64,000 nt of DNA, taken from Streptococcus didelphis DSM 15616. Lineage in GTDB: Bacteria; Bacillota; Bacilli; Lactobacillales; Streptococcaceae. The stretch lies in contig NZ_KB904189.1 in the NCBI RefSeq assembly GCF_000380005.1, forward strand, positions 1-64,000. The letters are read 5' to 3'. The notes below the pieces were generated by a model. It saw nothing but the letters and a program-made list of their open reading frames with translations, did not search any database and was not told the DNA's origin. Every line of letters starts with the position of its first letter. Position 1 is the stretch's first letter. Both the position numbers and the translations under genes were made by a program. Of this stretch, positions 45,896 to 55,698 are shown piece after piece.

Positions 45896-47156
45896 TTTCT
45901 TCCTCTCTTAGATAAGACATATTCAACAAGGCTTCTGTCTCGCTATCTTGATAGGTTTCCACCTGATGCAAGGCTTTGACAATCGCATTAGTCCTAGTTG
46001 AAATCAACTGATCAAGGGTCGTATTAGCAGTATTTATCTGTTTTTGCGCCTTGACCAAAAGCCCACCAAATTTCTCAAATTCGAGCTTGACATTACCCAA
46101 AATTTTACTAATATCATCTGCATTTTTCTGGATATTTAAGGTCTTAAAGCCTACTGATAGAGAATTTAGCAAAGCTGATAAGGTTGATGGCCCAGCAACA
46201 ACGATATTGTCCTCTCGTCTTAAAGCATCAAAGAAGGCTGCGCTTCGGACCACTTCAGAATATAAACCTTCAGTTGGTAAAAATAGAATTCCAAAATTGG
46301 TGGTTTCTGGTGGCTTAATATATTTTTTATTAATATCCTTAGCAAAACGCTTAATAGCTGCTAAGAGGGTTTTACGTGACTGCTCAACAGCCACCTTATC
46401 GCCTGATTCATAGGCATCTTCTAAACGATAATAATCTTCTAAAGGAAATTTAGCATCAATTGGTAAATAAACATAATCACCACTTGCATTACCAGGTAAC
46501 TTAACAGCATATTCAACCCTATCTTTTGAACCTTTAAAGGTTGGAACTTCTTTTTCATACTGCTGGACGGTTAAAATATCTTCAATAATCTGTCCTAGCT
46601 GTAACTCCCCTAAAATCCCCCTAGTCTTGGTATTAGACAAGACCTTGTTTAAGGTACCCACATCTTTAGCAATAGTGCGCATCTCTCCTAGACCCTGATT
46701 AACATTTTCTAACTGCCTAGAAACTGTTTCAAAAGAAACCTGCAAACGATTTTTTAGGGTTTGCTCTAATTTTTCTTCTACTGTTAAGCGCATGTCTTCC
46801 AAACGTTTTTCATTGGAGTCTTGCATGTTCTTAAGAGATTGTGACAGATTATTATTAATCACATCCAAACGCTGATCACTACGATCTCTATTTTCAGATA
46901 AATTTTGGTGTAAAACTGTTTTAACATCATTTAATTGTTGATAAATATCTGTCTGCTGCCGATTCATCAGTGAACTAATCTCTATCAATTGGTTTTTACT
47001 AAAGGACTCTAATTGATAAGATAGTTGATCTGATAGATTATCAGCAATGGTTTCTAAACTTTTTTCTTGCTTACTCTCTAAGGACTGCACTTTAAAATAA
47101 AGCAAAACTGAAAGTAGGATACTAAAGAACAAGCTAACTAAAATAATGATATTCAC
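45885..47156 (-). CDS. rmuC: DNA recombination protein RmuC
   Basis: 423 residues. An N-terminal membrane helix (NIIILVSLFFSILLSVLLYF) is followed by a long coiled coil (about 30-190) and the RmuC domain with TRGILGELQLGQIIEDIL, YLPIDAKFPLEDYYRLEDAY and TTNFGILFLPTEGLYSEV. It limits rearrangements at inverted repeats. The frame is open to TTG 47189, but GTG 47156 follows GGGAG by 5 nt and begins the protein with (M)NIIIL, so I take that; it overlaps nothing but abuts thiN (stop 47158). Confidence 0.88.
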   Translation of the reverse strand: MNIIILVSLFFSILLSVLLYFKVQSLESKQEKSLETIADNLSDQLSYQLESFSKNQLIEISSLMNRQQTDIYQQLNDVKTVLHQNLSENRDRSDQRLDVINNNLSQSLKNMQDSNEKRLEDMRLTVEEKLEQTLKNRLQVSFETVSRQLENVNQGLGEMRTIAKDVGTLNKVLSNTKTRGILGELQLGQIIEDILTVQQYEKEVPTFKGSKDRVEYAVKLPGNASGDYVYLPIDAKFPLEDYYRLEDAYESGDKVAVEQSRKTLLAAIKRFAKDINKKYIKPPETTNFGILFLPTEGLYSEVVRSAAFFDALRREDNIVVAGPSTLSALLNSLSVGFKTLNIQKNADDISKILGNVKLEFEKFGGLLVKAQKQINTANTTLDQLISTRTNAIVKALHQVETYQDSETEALLNMSYLREEENED

Positions 47157-47157
47157 C

Positions 47158-47790
47158 TTATCTCCCATCCTTACTTTGAATAATAACAATATAGCCAGAA
47201 TCTACTGCTACCTCAATTGCTTGGCCAATAAATTCATTACTAGAGTAGACCTTCTTCTTAAAAAAGTTTTGACTAGATAAATCATACTTAGCATGACGAA
47301 TCCTCAAATCTGCTTGGCCATCTGTCATAAAAGAAACATAAGCCATTCCCTCTACCTGTTCAATCAAGTGGCTACCTTTTTGCCGGTACTGAATGTGATT
47401 TTGCGAATCCCTCAAAACAATCTGAGACATATAAGGAGTCAAATCAGGATCACTAGGTAGGAAAATATTAGACATCAAATGGTCAAGACGGCCCCCAAAA
47501 GCACCAAAAATAGTAACTTCTGCACTGGCATCCATAGCAAAAATTGTTTTTAAGGCTAACTCAGTATCTGTATCATCTTTTTCAGCTGGTGCTGTTATTA
47601 TTTTTTTAGCCTTCTTTTTTATATTCGAAAATTCTTGCTCAGAAACAGAATCAAAATCACCAATTGCTAGATCTAGGGGAAGTTTGTTTTCAAGGAGAAA
47701 AAAACTACCTCTATCAATTCCTACAAAATAATCAAAATCCCTTGTGAAAAACTGTAAATCTCCACCAGCAAATAAGGCGTATTTAGTCAT
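47158..47790 (-). CDS. thiN: Thiamine pyrophosphokinase
   Basis: 210 residues. Converts thiamine + ATP to thiamine pyrophosphate. Catalytic motifs are IGDFDSVSEQEF, PAEKDDTDTELAL and FGAFGGRLDHLMSNI. It overlaps rpe by 8 bp and is part of the rsgA-rpe-thiN-rmuC-yhaM set. Confidence 0.96.
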   Translation of the reverse strand: MTKYALFAGGDLQFFTRDFDYFVGIDRGSFFLLENKLPLDLAIGDFDSVSEQEFSNIKKKAKKIITAPAEKDDTDTELALKTIFAMDASAEVTIFGAFGGRLDHLMSNIFLPSDPDLTPYMSQIVLRDSQNHIQYRQKGSHLIEQVEGMAYVSFMTDGQADLRIRHAKYDLSSQNFFKKKVYSSNEFIGQAIEVAVDSGYIVIIQSKDGR

Positions 47791-48445
47791 TTAAAGCAGT
47801 CCTCAAACTTTGGACTTGGCTAACCAAATCATCAGCCTTAAAGAGATAAGACCCTGCTACAAAGACATTTGCCCCTGCTTCATGGCAAGCTGCTATAGTG
47901 GTGTTATCTACGCCACCATCGACTTCAATATCAAAATCTAAACCGAATTTATCACGATAATTAACTACAGCTTCAACCTTACTTAAACATTCTGGAATAA
48001 AAGCTTGCCCCCCAAAACCAGGGTTAACTGTCATAATGAGGACTTGGTCAACCAAGCTCAAAACAGGCTCTAATGCAAGGGCTGGTGTCCCTGGATTGAT
48101 AACAATACCAGCCTTCATGCCGACTGCTTTAATTTTTTGTAAGGCTCCATGAATATGATTGGTACTCTCAAGATGGATGGTCATAATGTCTGCACCTGCC
48201 TGAGCAAAGGCTTCAACATATCTTTCTGGATTAATAACCATTAAATGACAATCAAAAATCAACTTACTATGCTTACGCATACTAGCCACTACATCTGCCC
48301 CAAAACTAATATTAGGCACAAATTGACCATCCATAATATCTATATGAACATATTCTGCATCTGTTTGCTCAATTCTCTTCAATTCAGAAGCAAAATTAGC
48401 ATAGTCTGCAGCTAAGATAGACGGTGCAATTTTACATGTTCTCAT
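47783..48445 (-). CDS. rpe: Ribulose-phosphate 3-epimerase
   Basis: 220 residues of a TIM-barrel pentose phosphate enzyme. IAPSILAADYANFASEL, VHIDIMDGQFVPNISFG, FDCHLMVINPERY, MTVNPGFGGQAFIPECL and FDIEVDGGVDNTT contain the metal His/Asp ligands. It lies 8 bp after rsgA. Confidence 0.97.
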   Translation of the reverse strand: MRTCKIAPSILAADYANFASELKRIEQTDAEYVHIDIMDGQFVPNISFGADVVASMRKHSKLIFDCHLMVINPERYVEAFAQAGADIMTIHLESTNHIHGALQKIKAVGMKAGIVINPGTPALALEPVLSLVDQVLIMTVNPGFGGQAFIPECLSKVEAVVNYRDKFGLDFDIEVDGGVDNTTIAACHEAGANVFVAGSYLFKADDLVSQVQSLRTALND

Positions 48446-48453
48446 GGATAAAC

Positions 48454-49326
48454 CTACTTTCTTTTTATAACTTTTTTATATGTTTCACGACGGTTTTCAA
48501 TCTCACTCAGGAATTGCAGGTAATTATCATATCTAACTTGCCATATCTGACCTGTTTTCAGAGCTTCTTTAACTGCACATTGGGGTTCATGCCGATGGGT
48601 ACATGACCTAAATTTACAGCCATGACTAAAATGCCGGATTTCTGGAAAAGCTTCACTTAAATCTTCTGCATTTGTAATTTCGTAATCCAGAGATGAAAAG
48701 CCTGGTGTATCAGCAATCTTTCCCCCATTAACATTATAAAAGCTAACTGCTCTTGTCGTATGTTTTCCTCGACCCAAGCTATCTGAAATTGCTGCTGTCT
48801 GAATAAGTAACTCGGGTGCTATTTTATTAAGTAAGGTTGATTTACCAACCCCGGTCTGACCCATAAATACTGTAATCTTATCTTTTAAATAGGGTAATAA
48901 ATCAGCTACATTAAGAACAAAATCATAACCGATAGCCTTATATTTTTGACAGATTTCTTCTATTTGACTACTTGATTCCAGCAAATCCATCTTAGATATA
49001 TAAATGAGAGGCTTGATGGCTTTTTGCTCTAATAAAATCAAGAAACGATCTAACAAATTACTATTAAAGTCTGGCTCTTTAGCCGACATAATGACTACTG
49101 ACTGATCAATATTAACAATGGGTGGTCTGACTAACTCATTTTTACGGTCATGAATAGCTAGAATATAGCCTTCTGAATTAGTCTCTGCAGTAAAATCAAC
49201 AAAATCACCCACATAAGGGATTTGTCCTTTTTTTCTGAAATTGCCACGCGCACGTGTCTGATATACTTTTCCTTCTGACTCTATATAATAAAAGCCAGCA
49301 AGTGATTTTACGATTCTTCCTTGCAA
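48454..49326 (-). CDS. rsgA: Ribosome small-subunit GTPase RsgA
   Basis: 290 residues of a circularly permuted GTPase for 30S maturation. N-terminal OB fold, then G4 ISKMDL, G1 [15 protein letters not shown]3 [11 protein letters not shown], and the zinc motif [20 protein letters not shown]. The start codon is TTG (49324-49326) with AAGGAG 5 nt upstream. An extended -10 TGTTACAAT (TACAAT at 49356-49361, minus strand) lies upstream. Confidence 0.96.
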   Translation of the reverse strand: MQGRIVKSLAGFYYIESEGKVYQTRARGNFRKKGQIPYVGDFVDFTAETNSEGYILAIHDRKNELVRPPIVNIDQSVVIMSAKEPDFNSNLLDRFLILLEQKAIKPLIYISKMDLLESSSQIEEICQKYKAIGYDFVLNVADLLPYLKDKITVFMGQTGVGKSTLLNKIAPELLIQTAAISDSLGRGKHTTRAVSFYNVNGGKIADTPGFSSLDYEITNAEDLSEAFPEIRHFSHGCKFRSCTHRHEPQCAVKEALKTGQIWQVRYDNYLQFLSEIENRRETYKKVIKRK

Positions 49327-49673
49327 ATGAACTCCTTGAATAGTTTGATAGCTCTATTGTAACAAATTTATGAGCTTATTTCAGCTTAATTATACCTTAA
49401 TATAGGCAAGAAAATTCTTTTTACACTTGGTTTGTAAACTAGCTTGGCTTTTACGAATAATAAAATGTAGGACTTTTTTCTTATTGTAAAATTCACTTAT
49501 AAGCTTTGATGATAAAACTCCTATTTTCAAATAAAGTAAGAGTTTAAAAGTGTGAATCATCTCTCTTCTGTTTTTATGGTGTTAATGATATTTTCTGAAA
49601 CATTAATATTGACTTTTCTAAAAATAAGACTAGAATATAAAGATGATATTTTAAAAATGGAGAAAACAAGGAA
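49327..49673. other. Intergenic region between rsgA and the drug exporter
   Basis: It holds the rsgA promoter at one end and the exporter promoter (TTGACT 49609-49614, 16-bp spacer, TAGAAT 49631-49636) at the other. The middle is AT-rich, and I see no gene or clear operator in it. Confidence 0.6.
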
Positions 49674-51179
49674 ATGACTAAGAATAAAACAGTAGATATT
49701 CACGGCAATGCCTACAATCGTAGTGCCATGGTCATGTTATTATTGATAGCAACTTTTGCTGGGGTTCTTAATCAAACCAGCCTAGGAACTGCTATCCCTA
49801 CTTTAATGAAAAGCTTCCACATCAACCTAGCAACTGCCCAAGAAGCAACCACTTGGTTCTTATTGGCAAATGGGATTATGATTCCGGTATCTGCTTACTT
49901 AACGACAAAATTTTCAACTAAATGGCTTTTTGTCTCCGCCTATGGCATCTTGATTATTGGCCTTTTAATGTCAACACTAGCACCTACATCTAATTGGTTC
50001 TTATTTCTTTTGGGACGGATTATTCAGGCTTGTGCTGTTGGTATTACCATGCCTTTGATGCAGGTTGTCATGATCAACATCTTCCCAGCTGAACAAAGAG
50101 GTGCTGCAATGGGCTTAAATGGATTAGTTGTCGGGCTTGCACCTGCAATTGGACCAACCTTTGCTGGATGGATTCTCAAACATAATTTTGTTCTTTTGGG
50201 ACTTAGCTTAACATGGCGAGCTATTTTTATTATGCCACTGCTTATTTTATCCTTAGCATTTTTGCTAGCTCCTTTCATTTTAAAAGATGTTATTCCTAAT
50301 AAGAATATGAACCTAGATATGCCATCTCTAATACTATCTATTATTGGATTTGGTACCTTCTTATGGGGATTTACCAATGTCGCTAGCTATGGTTGGACTG
50401 ATGTGACCTATGTTATAGCACCAATCATATTTGGAACACTTGTTATTGGTGTTTTTATGTTACGTCAACTTAAGTTGGAACAACCCTTCTTGGATGTTAG
50501 AGTCTTTAAAGTTAAACAATTCTCAATTACAACTGCTGCTATTGCACTCTCTATGATGGCTATGATGGGGGTTGAAATGATGCTACCTCTCTACCTTCAG
50601 AATGTCCATGGCTTGTCAGCCTTAAATTCAGGACTTGTCCTTTTACCAGGTGCCTTAATGATGGGAATTGTTAGTCCAATTGCAGGACGTATTTATGACA
50701 AGGTAGGAGCTCGTCGGATGGCTTTAATTGGCTTTTCTATTCTAGGAATAGGGACCCTTCCCTTCATCTATTTGACTACAACTACTCCTAACCACTTCAT
50801 TACCCTTATGTATGCTGTTCGGATGTTTGGTATTGCAATGGTCATGATGCCATTAACAGCTTCTGCCATGAGTGCTCTCCCACCACATGAAGTGGCCCAT
50901 GGAACAGCTGCTAACAATACTGCCCGTCAAATTGCCTCAGCAATTGTTGTCGCTCTATTATCCAGCGTTACACAAAATGTTATTTCAAGTCACAAACCAA
51001 GCCAAAGTCTCTTGACGGAAAACCCTCTAGACTATGCTTCCAAAATGATTAATGCCAGTCTTTCTGGATTTCACACTTCATTTGCCTTAGGGTTTACCTT
51101 TGCCCTTGTTGGCTTTATTGTTGCTCTCTTTCTTAGAAAAGGGAAGATTATTGAAACAGAAAAAGGAGGTCTCAAATGA
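49674..51179 (+). CDS. DHA2-family MFS multidrug exporter (LmrB/EmrB-like)
   Basis: 501 residues with about 14 membrane helices. Motif A-like and motif C-like segments (GLNGLVVGLAPAIGPTFAGWIL) and GAALMMGIVSPIAGRIYDKVGARR-type text (residue block near 340) mark the 14-TM drug:H+ antiporters. It overlaps the next gene by 4 bp (ATGA); the DUF4811 partner is typical of LmrB-type exporters. Neither gene is part of the conserved ksgA-rsgA neighbourhood, so this is accessory DNA. The substrate is unknown. Confidence 0.9.
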   Translation: MTKNKTVDIHGNAYNRSAMVMLLLIATFAGVLNQTSLGTAIPTLMKSFHINLATAQEATTWFLLANGIMIPVSAYLTTKFSTKWLFVSAYGILIIGLLMSTLAPTSNWFLFLLGRIIQACAVGITMPLMQVVMINIFPAEQRGAAMGLNGLVVGLAPAIGPTFAGWILKHNFVLLGLSLTWRAIFIMPLLILSLAFLLAPFILKDVIPNKNMNLDMPSLILSIIGFGTFLWGFTNVASYGWTDVTYVIAPIIFGTLVIGVFMLRQLKLEQPFLDVRVFKVKQFSITTAAIALSMMAMMGVEMMLPLYLQNVHGLSALNSGLVLLPGALMMGIVSPIAGRIYDKVGARRMALIGFSILGIGTLPFIYLTTTTPNHFITLMYAVRMFGIAMVMMPLTASAMSALPPHEVAHGTAANNTARQIASAIVVALLSSVTQNVISSHKPSQSLLTENPLDYASKMINASLSGFHTSFALGFTFALVGFIVALFLRKGKIIETEKGGLK

Positions 51180-51892
51180 TTATTCTCCTAATAGCTTTAG
51201 CGACAATACTAACTTTTGTTACCTGGATGCTTATTAAACCAGCAGTCTTACGACTCACACTTGGAATCCTCTCTCTTGTCTTTCTAGTTGCTTCAGTAGC
51301 CTTTTTAACAGATCATTTTGTTAATCATACTGGCATGGGTGAAAAAACCCTTACGCAAACGAAACAGATTTACAGTGCTGGGGATCTCAAGGCACCCTTT
51401 GGCTTAGTTATTTATCAAAAAGCCGGAACTAAATCAGACCATCACATTCTTGTCTTTCGTGATAAGCCTAGTCAAAAAGAAGCCCAACCACACTTCATTC
51501 CAGATAAAAAGAACATCAATCAAGCCATTAAAAAAACAGCTCGCTATCAATTAACAGACAGTGATACTGCTAGCTTGACGACTAAAACAAATCGCTATGT
51601 TTGGAAATCTAATTTCTATAAACTTATGTTTGGCTTTGGCGATGAAGAAGGTGAATTAATTTCTCAAGAAGCTATTTTAAATGTTCCTAAAGATACTTGG
51701 TTAGTGCTTGATAAAAAAGAAGCTAGTCAACTGAAAAATCTAGCAAAGCAACTACAAGAAAAACAAGCAACTCAAGCACAGGCTAATCCCGAAAAAGCCC
51801 TTGAATTAAAAACTCTAGCTCAAAAAAATCCTAAAGCATTTGCCAAAATGCAAGTAGAAGCACTTAAACAAGCCTTAGCCAAGAAGAATTAA
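51176..51892 (+). CDS. DUF4811 membrane-anchored protein, exporter partner
   Basis: 238 residues. Two N-terminal helices (about 2-20 and 27-46), then an extracellular-type polar domain with QIYSAGDLKAPFGLVIYQKAG and VWKSNFYKLMFGFG, and a Lys/Gln/Ala-rich C-terminal tail. DUF4811 proteins are encoded next to LmrB-like MFS exporters and probably assist them. Translation is coupled to the exporter through an ATGA overlap. Confidence 0.85.
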   Translation: MIILLIALATILTFVTWMLIKPAVLRLTLGILSLVFLVASVAFLTDHFVNHTGMGEKTLTQTKQIYSAGDLKAPFGLVIYQKAGTKSDHHILVFRDKPSQKEAQPHFIPDKKNINQAIKKTARYQLTDSDTASLTTKTNRYVWKSNFYKLMFGFGDEEGELISQEAILNVPKDTWLVLDKKEASQLKNLAKQLQEKQATQAQANPEKALELKTLAQKNPKAFAKMQVEALKQALAKKN

Positions 51893-51927
51893 ACTAACTT
51901 TCTGGATGTTTGTCACTCAAATAAACT

Positions 51928-51954
51928 AAAAACCAAGTATTTAGCTTGGTTTTT
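51928..51954. terminator. Bidirectional terminator between the exporter and the argF cluster
   Basis: AAAAACCAAG-TATTTAG-CTTGGTTTTT, a perfect 10-bp stem, with A/T runs suited to both converging transcripts. Confidence 0.93.
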
Positions 51955-51989
51955 AATATGCCTTAATATCCTAAATGTTCTAGTTTTTT

Positions 51990-53549
51990 CTAAGAAGAAA
52001 GTGCAACTAAAAATACTAAAAGGCCACCACCAAAAACTAACAAAAAAGTGACAACTGGCCAAACAAATTTAAGCCAATGTGAATATTTCATATCTAGCAT
52101 CTGTAAGGTAGCCATGACAAGTCCTGTAGGAGCTAAGAATAACATGGCATATTGCCCAAACTGATAGGCCATAACAACCACAAACCTTGGAATTCCAACA
52201 GTGTCAGCTAGGGGTGCTAGGATTGGCATTGATAAAACGGCCAGGCCAGAAGAGGAAGGAACAACAAAACCTAAGACAAAATAGATAAACATCATCACAA
52301 TAATAAATACAGGACCATTGACATGAGAAGCCAGCTTGGAAGCAAAATAGAGCATGCTATCTGAAATATAGCCCTGATTTAAAATAAGGTTAATACCTCT
52401 GGCTAAGCCAATAATCAAGGAGACTCCTACTAGGCTTGAAGCTCCTGTTACAAATTCATCAACAACTTCTTTTTCCCCAATGCCATTAGGTCCAGTTGCT
52501 GTTAAAAACATAATGATAATAGTAATAGCTAAAAAGGAAGAAGCCATGGTCGGGAACCACCAACCTTGTGACATAACTCCCCAAACCATGAGAGGAAATG
52601 ATAGGGAAAATAGAAGTAAAATGATTTTTTGTCTTAGTGTAAAAATAGATTCTGAAAAGTTAGATACCAGAGCCCATTGCTTATCAAATGCTTCTCTATC
52701 ATCATAGGAATAGGAGAAACTTGGATCTGCCTTGATTTTTTTAGAATACCAATAAAGATAAGTTACAACAAAGATAGCACCAGCTACACAGCCAAAGGCA
52801 CGCCAGGCTAAACCTTCTGTAAAGCTAATTCCAGCAGCATTGGAGGCAATAACAGAAGAAAAAGGATTAATAGTAGAAAAGGATGTCCCCACTGAACTAG
52901 CAAGAAAAATAGCACCCATACAGATGATAGAATCATAGCCCATAGCAATAAAAATAGGAACCAAAATAGGATAAAAGGCCACAGCCTCTTCTTCAATACC
53001 ACATAAGGTACCCCCTAACACCATAAACAAGGATACCATGAAAATCAGCAAAAATTCATGACCCTTTGTCTTTTTAGTTAAGGCAATCAAGCCGGATTCA
53101 AAGGCCCCACTTCTGCGTACCACTCCTATCATTCCACCTAAAACCAGGATAAAGACCATAATATCTACAGCTTCTATTGTTCCATTGACCATGCTTTTAG
53201 TAATATCTGCTGGGCTGGCTGGTCTTTGCTTTAATCGCTTATAGGTATTAGGAACCGAAACAGGTTTGTTAATAGCACCTGAGGTAAATTCTTCAATCTT
53301 GATTTTAACCCCAATTTTGTCTAACTCTGCTTGCTTAGCTGCTAGATGGCTAATCTTGCCATGAGGGTCTGTCACAACTAATTTGGCACTTTCTGCTTCA
53401 TATTGTAATTTTGAATAAGAGCCAGAAGGTATCATATAAGTTGCCAAAACAGCTACTATGGTTAGGACAAATAATATGGTAAATGCCCCTGGCATGCGCA
53501 GGGCTTTTTTAGGAAGCAAACGACCACCTTCCACTTTATGTTTTAACAT
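51990..53549 (-). CDS. YfcC-family amino acid transporter/antiporter
   Basis: 519 residues with about 12 hydrophobic segments. N-terminal PGAFTILFVLTIVAVLATYMIPSG is the YfcC/ArcD-like start. GGTLCGIEEEAVAFYPILVPIF and STINPFSSVIASNAAGISF are the re-entrant-loop blocks of this basic amino acid/dicarboxylate antiporter superfamily. It is the third gene of argF-arcC-this, so citrulline or arginine/ornithine exchange is the likely role. The substrate is inferred from context. Confidence 0.85.
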   Translation of the reverse strand: MLKHKVEGGRLLPKKALRMPGAFTILFVLTIVAVLATYMIPSGSYSKLQYEAESAKLVVTDPHGKISHLAAKQAELDKIGVKIKIEEFTSGAINKPVSVPNTYKRLKQRPASPADITKSMVNGTIEAVDIMVFILVLGGMIGVVRRSGAFESGLIALTKKTKGHEFLLIFMVSLFMVLGGTLCGIEEEAVAFYPILVPIFIAMGYDSIICMGAIFLASSVGTSFSTINPFSSVIASNAAGISFTEGLAWRAFGCVAGAIFVVTYLYWYSKKIKADPSFSYSYDDREAFDKQWALVSNFSESIFTLRQKIILLLFSLSFPLMVWGVMSQGWWFPTMASSFLAITIIIMFLTATGPNGIGEKEVVDEFVTGASSLVGVSLIIGLARGINLILNQGYISDSMLYFASKLASHVNGPVFIIVMMFIYFVLGFVVPSSSGLAVLSMPILAPLADTVGIPRFVVVMAYQFGQYAMLFLAPTGLVMATLQMLDMKYSHWLKFVWPVVTFLLVFGGGLLVFLVALSS

Positions 53550-53652
53550 GGGAATCCTCCTTATAACTTTATTTCTAAGTGAATACTAGACAACCTATAT
53601 AGAAAAAGTGCGAAAATGAAAACCATCCAGCTTTTATTTTCACACCTTAGAT

Positions 53653-54585
53653 CTATTTGGTAATATGAGTACCAATATTACCCTTTAAGGCTTCTTCTAG
53701 TCCTTGAAGGGAAGTGATAATAGCTATTCCCTGAGGATTTTTACCTAAAAAGCTCATGCAGGCAATAATTTTTGGTAACATACTTCCTTTAGCAAATTCA
53801 CCATTATTGACATGTTCAATAATGTCTTTTGTCCTTACATGACTAAGGGCTTTTTGATCTTCTCGTCCAAAATGAATATAAACATAATCTACAGCTGTTA
53901 GAATAATTAATTGGTCTGCACCAAGTTTTCCTGCTAGTAGTGCACTGGATTTATCTTTATCAATAACCGCCGCAACGCCTTGATAGTTATTATCTTGTTT
54001 ATTAACCACAGGTACCCCGCCTCCACCACCAGCAATAACTAGGGTACCAGATTCAATTAAATGCTTAATACTTGATAATTCAAGAATTTCTTGAGGTTCT
54101 GGGGAGGCAACGACACGCCTATAACCACGTCCTGAATCTTCGACAAAATGATAAGCTTTTTCTGCAGCAATCTTTTCAGAACTTGCCTTATCATAAAAAC
54201 TACCAATTGGCTTGGTTGGATTATCAAAGGCTGGATCAGCTGGATCAACTTGAACTTGGGTGATAATAGTAGCAACCTCTTTAGAAATTCCTTCTTGGAT
54301 TAGTTCATTAAGTAAACTTTGTTGCAGATGATAACCAATATAACCTTGACTCATAGCACCACATTCCGGAAAAGGAAAGCTTGCTCCTTGTCCCTGCTCT
54401 GCTGCATAGTTCATCCCCAAATGAATAGCTCCTACTTGTGGCCCATTCCCGTGGCTAATGACAAGTTCATGACCCTCTTTAATAAGAGCTACTAGAGATT
54501 TAGCAGTTTTTTTAACTAAGTGTAGTTGCTCTTGAGGAGAATTTCCTAATGCATTTCCGCCTAAAGCGACAATAATTTTTGCCAT
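53653..54585 (-). CDS. arcC: Carbamate kinase
   Basis: 310 residues of the amino acid kinase family. Transfers phosphate from carbamoyl phosphate to ADP, giving ATP, ammonia and CO2. Seen are [63 protein letters not shown] and [14 protein letters not shown]. It lies 12 bp after argF. Together they would convert citrulline to ornithine with ATP gain. Confidence 0.96.
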   Translation of the reverse strand: MAKIIVALGGNALGNSPQEQLHLVKKTAKSLVALIKEGHELVISHGNGPQVGAIHLGMNYAAEQGQGASFPFPECGAMSQGYIGYHLQQSLLNELIQEGISKEVATIITQVQVDPADPAFDNPTKPIGSFYDKASSEKIAAEKAYHFVEDSGRGYRRVVASPEPQEILELSSIKHLIESGTLVIAGGGGGVPVVNKQDNNYQGVAAVIDKDKSSALLAGKLGADQLIILTAVDYVYIHFGREDQKALSHVRTKDIIEHVNNGEFAKGSMLPKIIACMSFLGKNPQGIAIITSLQGLEEALKGNIGTHITK

Positions 54586-54597
54586 CTCTTGCCCCTT

Positions 54598-55596
54598 CTA
54601 ATCTCCTAAAGTAGCTACCATAACAGCTTTTATGGTGTGCATACGGTTCTCAGCTTCTTGAAAGACAACAGAATGTGGTCCCTCAAAGACCTGATCAGTA
54701 ACTTCCATTTCTTTTAGACCATATTTTTCATAGATATCATGTCCAATTTTAGTGTCACTATTATGGAATGATGGGAGGCAATGCTCAAAAATAACATTTG
54801 GGTTTTTAGTCATATCAAGCATTTCTTGAGTTACCCGATAAGGTTCTAATAAGGCAATCCTTTCTTTCCAGATATGATCAGCTTCTCCCATAGAAACCCA
54901 GACATCAGTGTAAATAACATCTGAATGAAGAACTCCTTTTTCGATATCATCAGTAATTTCAATTACTGCACCTGTTTTTTGTGCAATTTCCTGACATTTT
55001 TTCAATAATTCTGGCTCTGGACTCAATGCTTTAGGACAGACTAAATGATAGGTCATCCCAAGAATGGCAGCCCCTGTCATAAGTGCATTAGCCACATTGT
55101 TACGTCCATCTCCAACGTAGGTAAAGTTCATTTCCTTGTAATCTTTTTTGAGACATTCTTTTGCTGTTAAAAAGTCAGCCAAGACTTGGGTTGGGTGGTC
55201 AGCATCCGTTAGACCATTCCAGACTGGGACACCAGAATATTTTGCTAGTGTTTCTACAGTTTCCTGAGAAAAACCACGATATTCTATACCATCATACATG
55301 CCGCCTAAAACACGTGCTGTATCTTTTGCAGTTTCTTTTTTGCCCATTTGACTACCAGTAGGGCCTAAGTAGGTGACACGAGCTCCTTGATCATAGGCAG
55401 CAACTTCAAAAGCACACCGAGTCCGGGTGGAATCTTTTTCAAAAATTAAGGCAATGTTTTTACCCTTTAGCTTTTCTTGTTCAATCCCTGCATACTTGGC
55501 CCGTTTTAAATCCTCTGACAGATTTAAGAGAAATTCAAGTTCCTGACTTGTAAAATCCAATAGGGTTAGAAAATGGCGATGACGTAGATTTTTCAT
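54598..55596 (-). CDS. argF: Ornithine carbamoyltransferase
   Basis: 332 residues. Carbamoyl phosphate site [45 protein letters not shown], and the ornithine loop [12 protein letters not shown]. The neighbouring arcC and antiporter point to the catabolic direction (arcB-like). No arginine deiminase gene is here, and no other arginine biosynthesis gene. GGAGG lies 9 nt before the ATG. A cre-like site lies in the promoter. Confidence 0.94.
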   Translation of the reverse strand: MKNLRHRHFLTLLDFTSQELEFLLNLSEDLKRAKYAGIEQEKLKGKNIALIFEKDSTRTRCAFEVAAYDQGARVTYLGPTGSQMGKKETAKDTARVLGGMYDGIEYRGFSQETVETLAKYSGVPVWNGLTDADHPTQVLADFLTAKECLKKDYKEMNFTYVGDGRNNVANALMTGAAILGMTYHLVCPKALSPEPELLKKCQEIAQKTGAVIEITDDIEKGVLHSDVIYTDVWVSMGEADHIWKERIALLEPYRVTQEMLDMTKNPNVIFEHCLPSFHNSDTKIGHDIYEKYGLKEMEVTDQVFEGPHSVVFQEAENRMHTIKAVMVATLGD

Positions 55597-55632
55597 TGCT
55601 TATTACCTCCTTTTTTTCTATACTTATATTGT

Positions 55633-55670
55633 CGTTAACGTTTTCACAAATACTCAATTTTACTCAAAAA
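55633..55670. promoter_or_regulatory. cre site and TACTCAA direct repeats between argF and the two-component genes
   Basis: CGTTAACGTTTTCA (55633-55646; minus strand TGAAAACGTTAACG) matches the CcpA core TGNAANCGNWNNC fully and overlaps the argF promoter, predicting glucose repression. TACTCAATTT (55651-55660) and TACTCAAAAA (55661-55670) are direct repeats at a 10-bp step, the spacing expected for a response regulator dimer. The adjacent response regulator is the obvious candidate. Binding is inferred. Confidence 0.65.
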
Positions 55671-55698
55671 TATTCTTATTATTTTTTTAGGACTGACT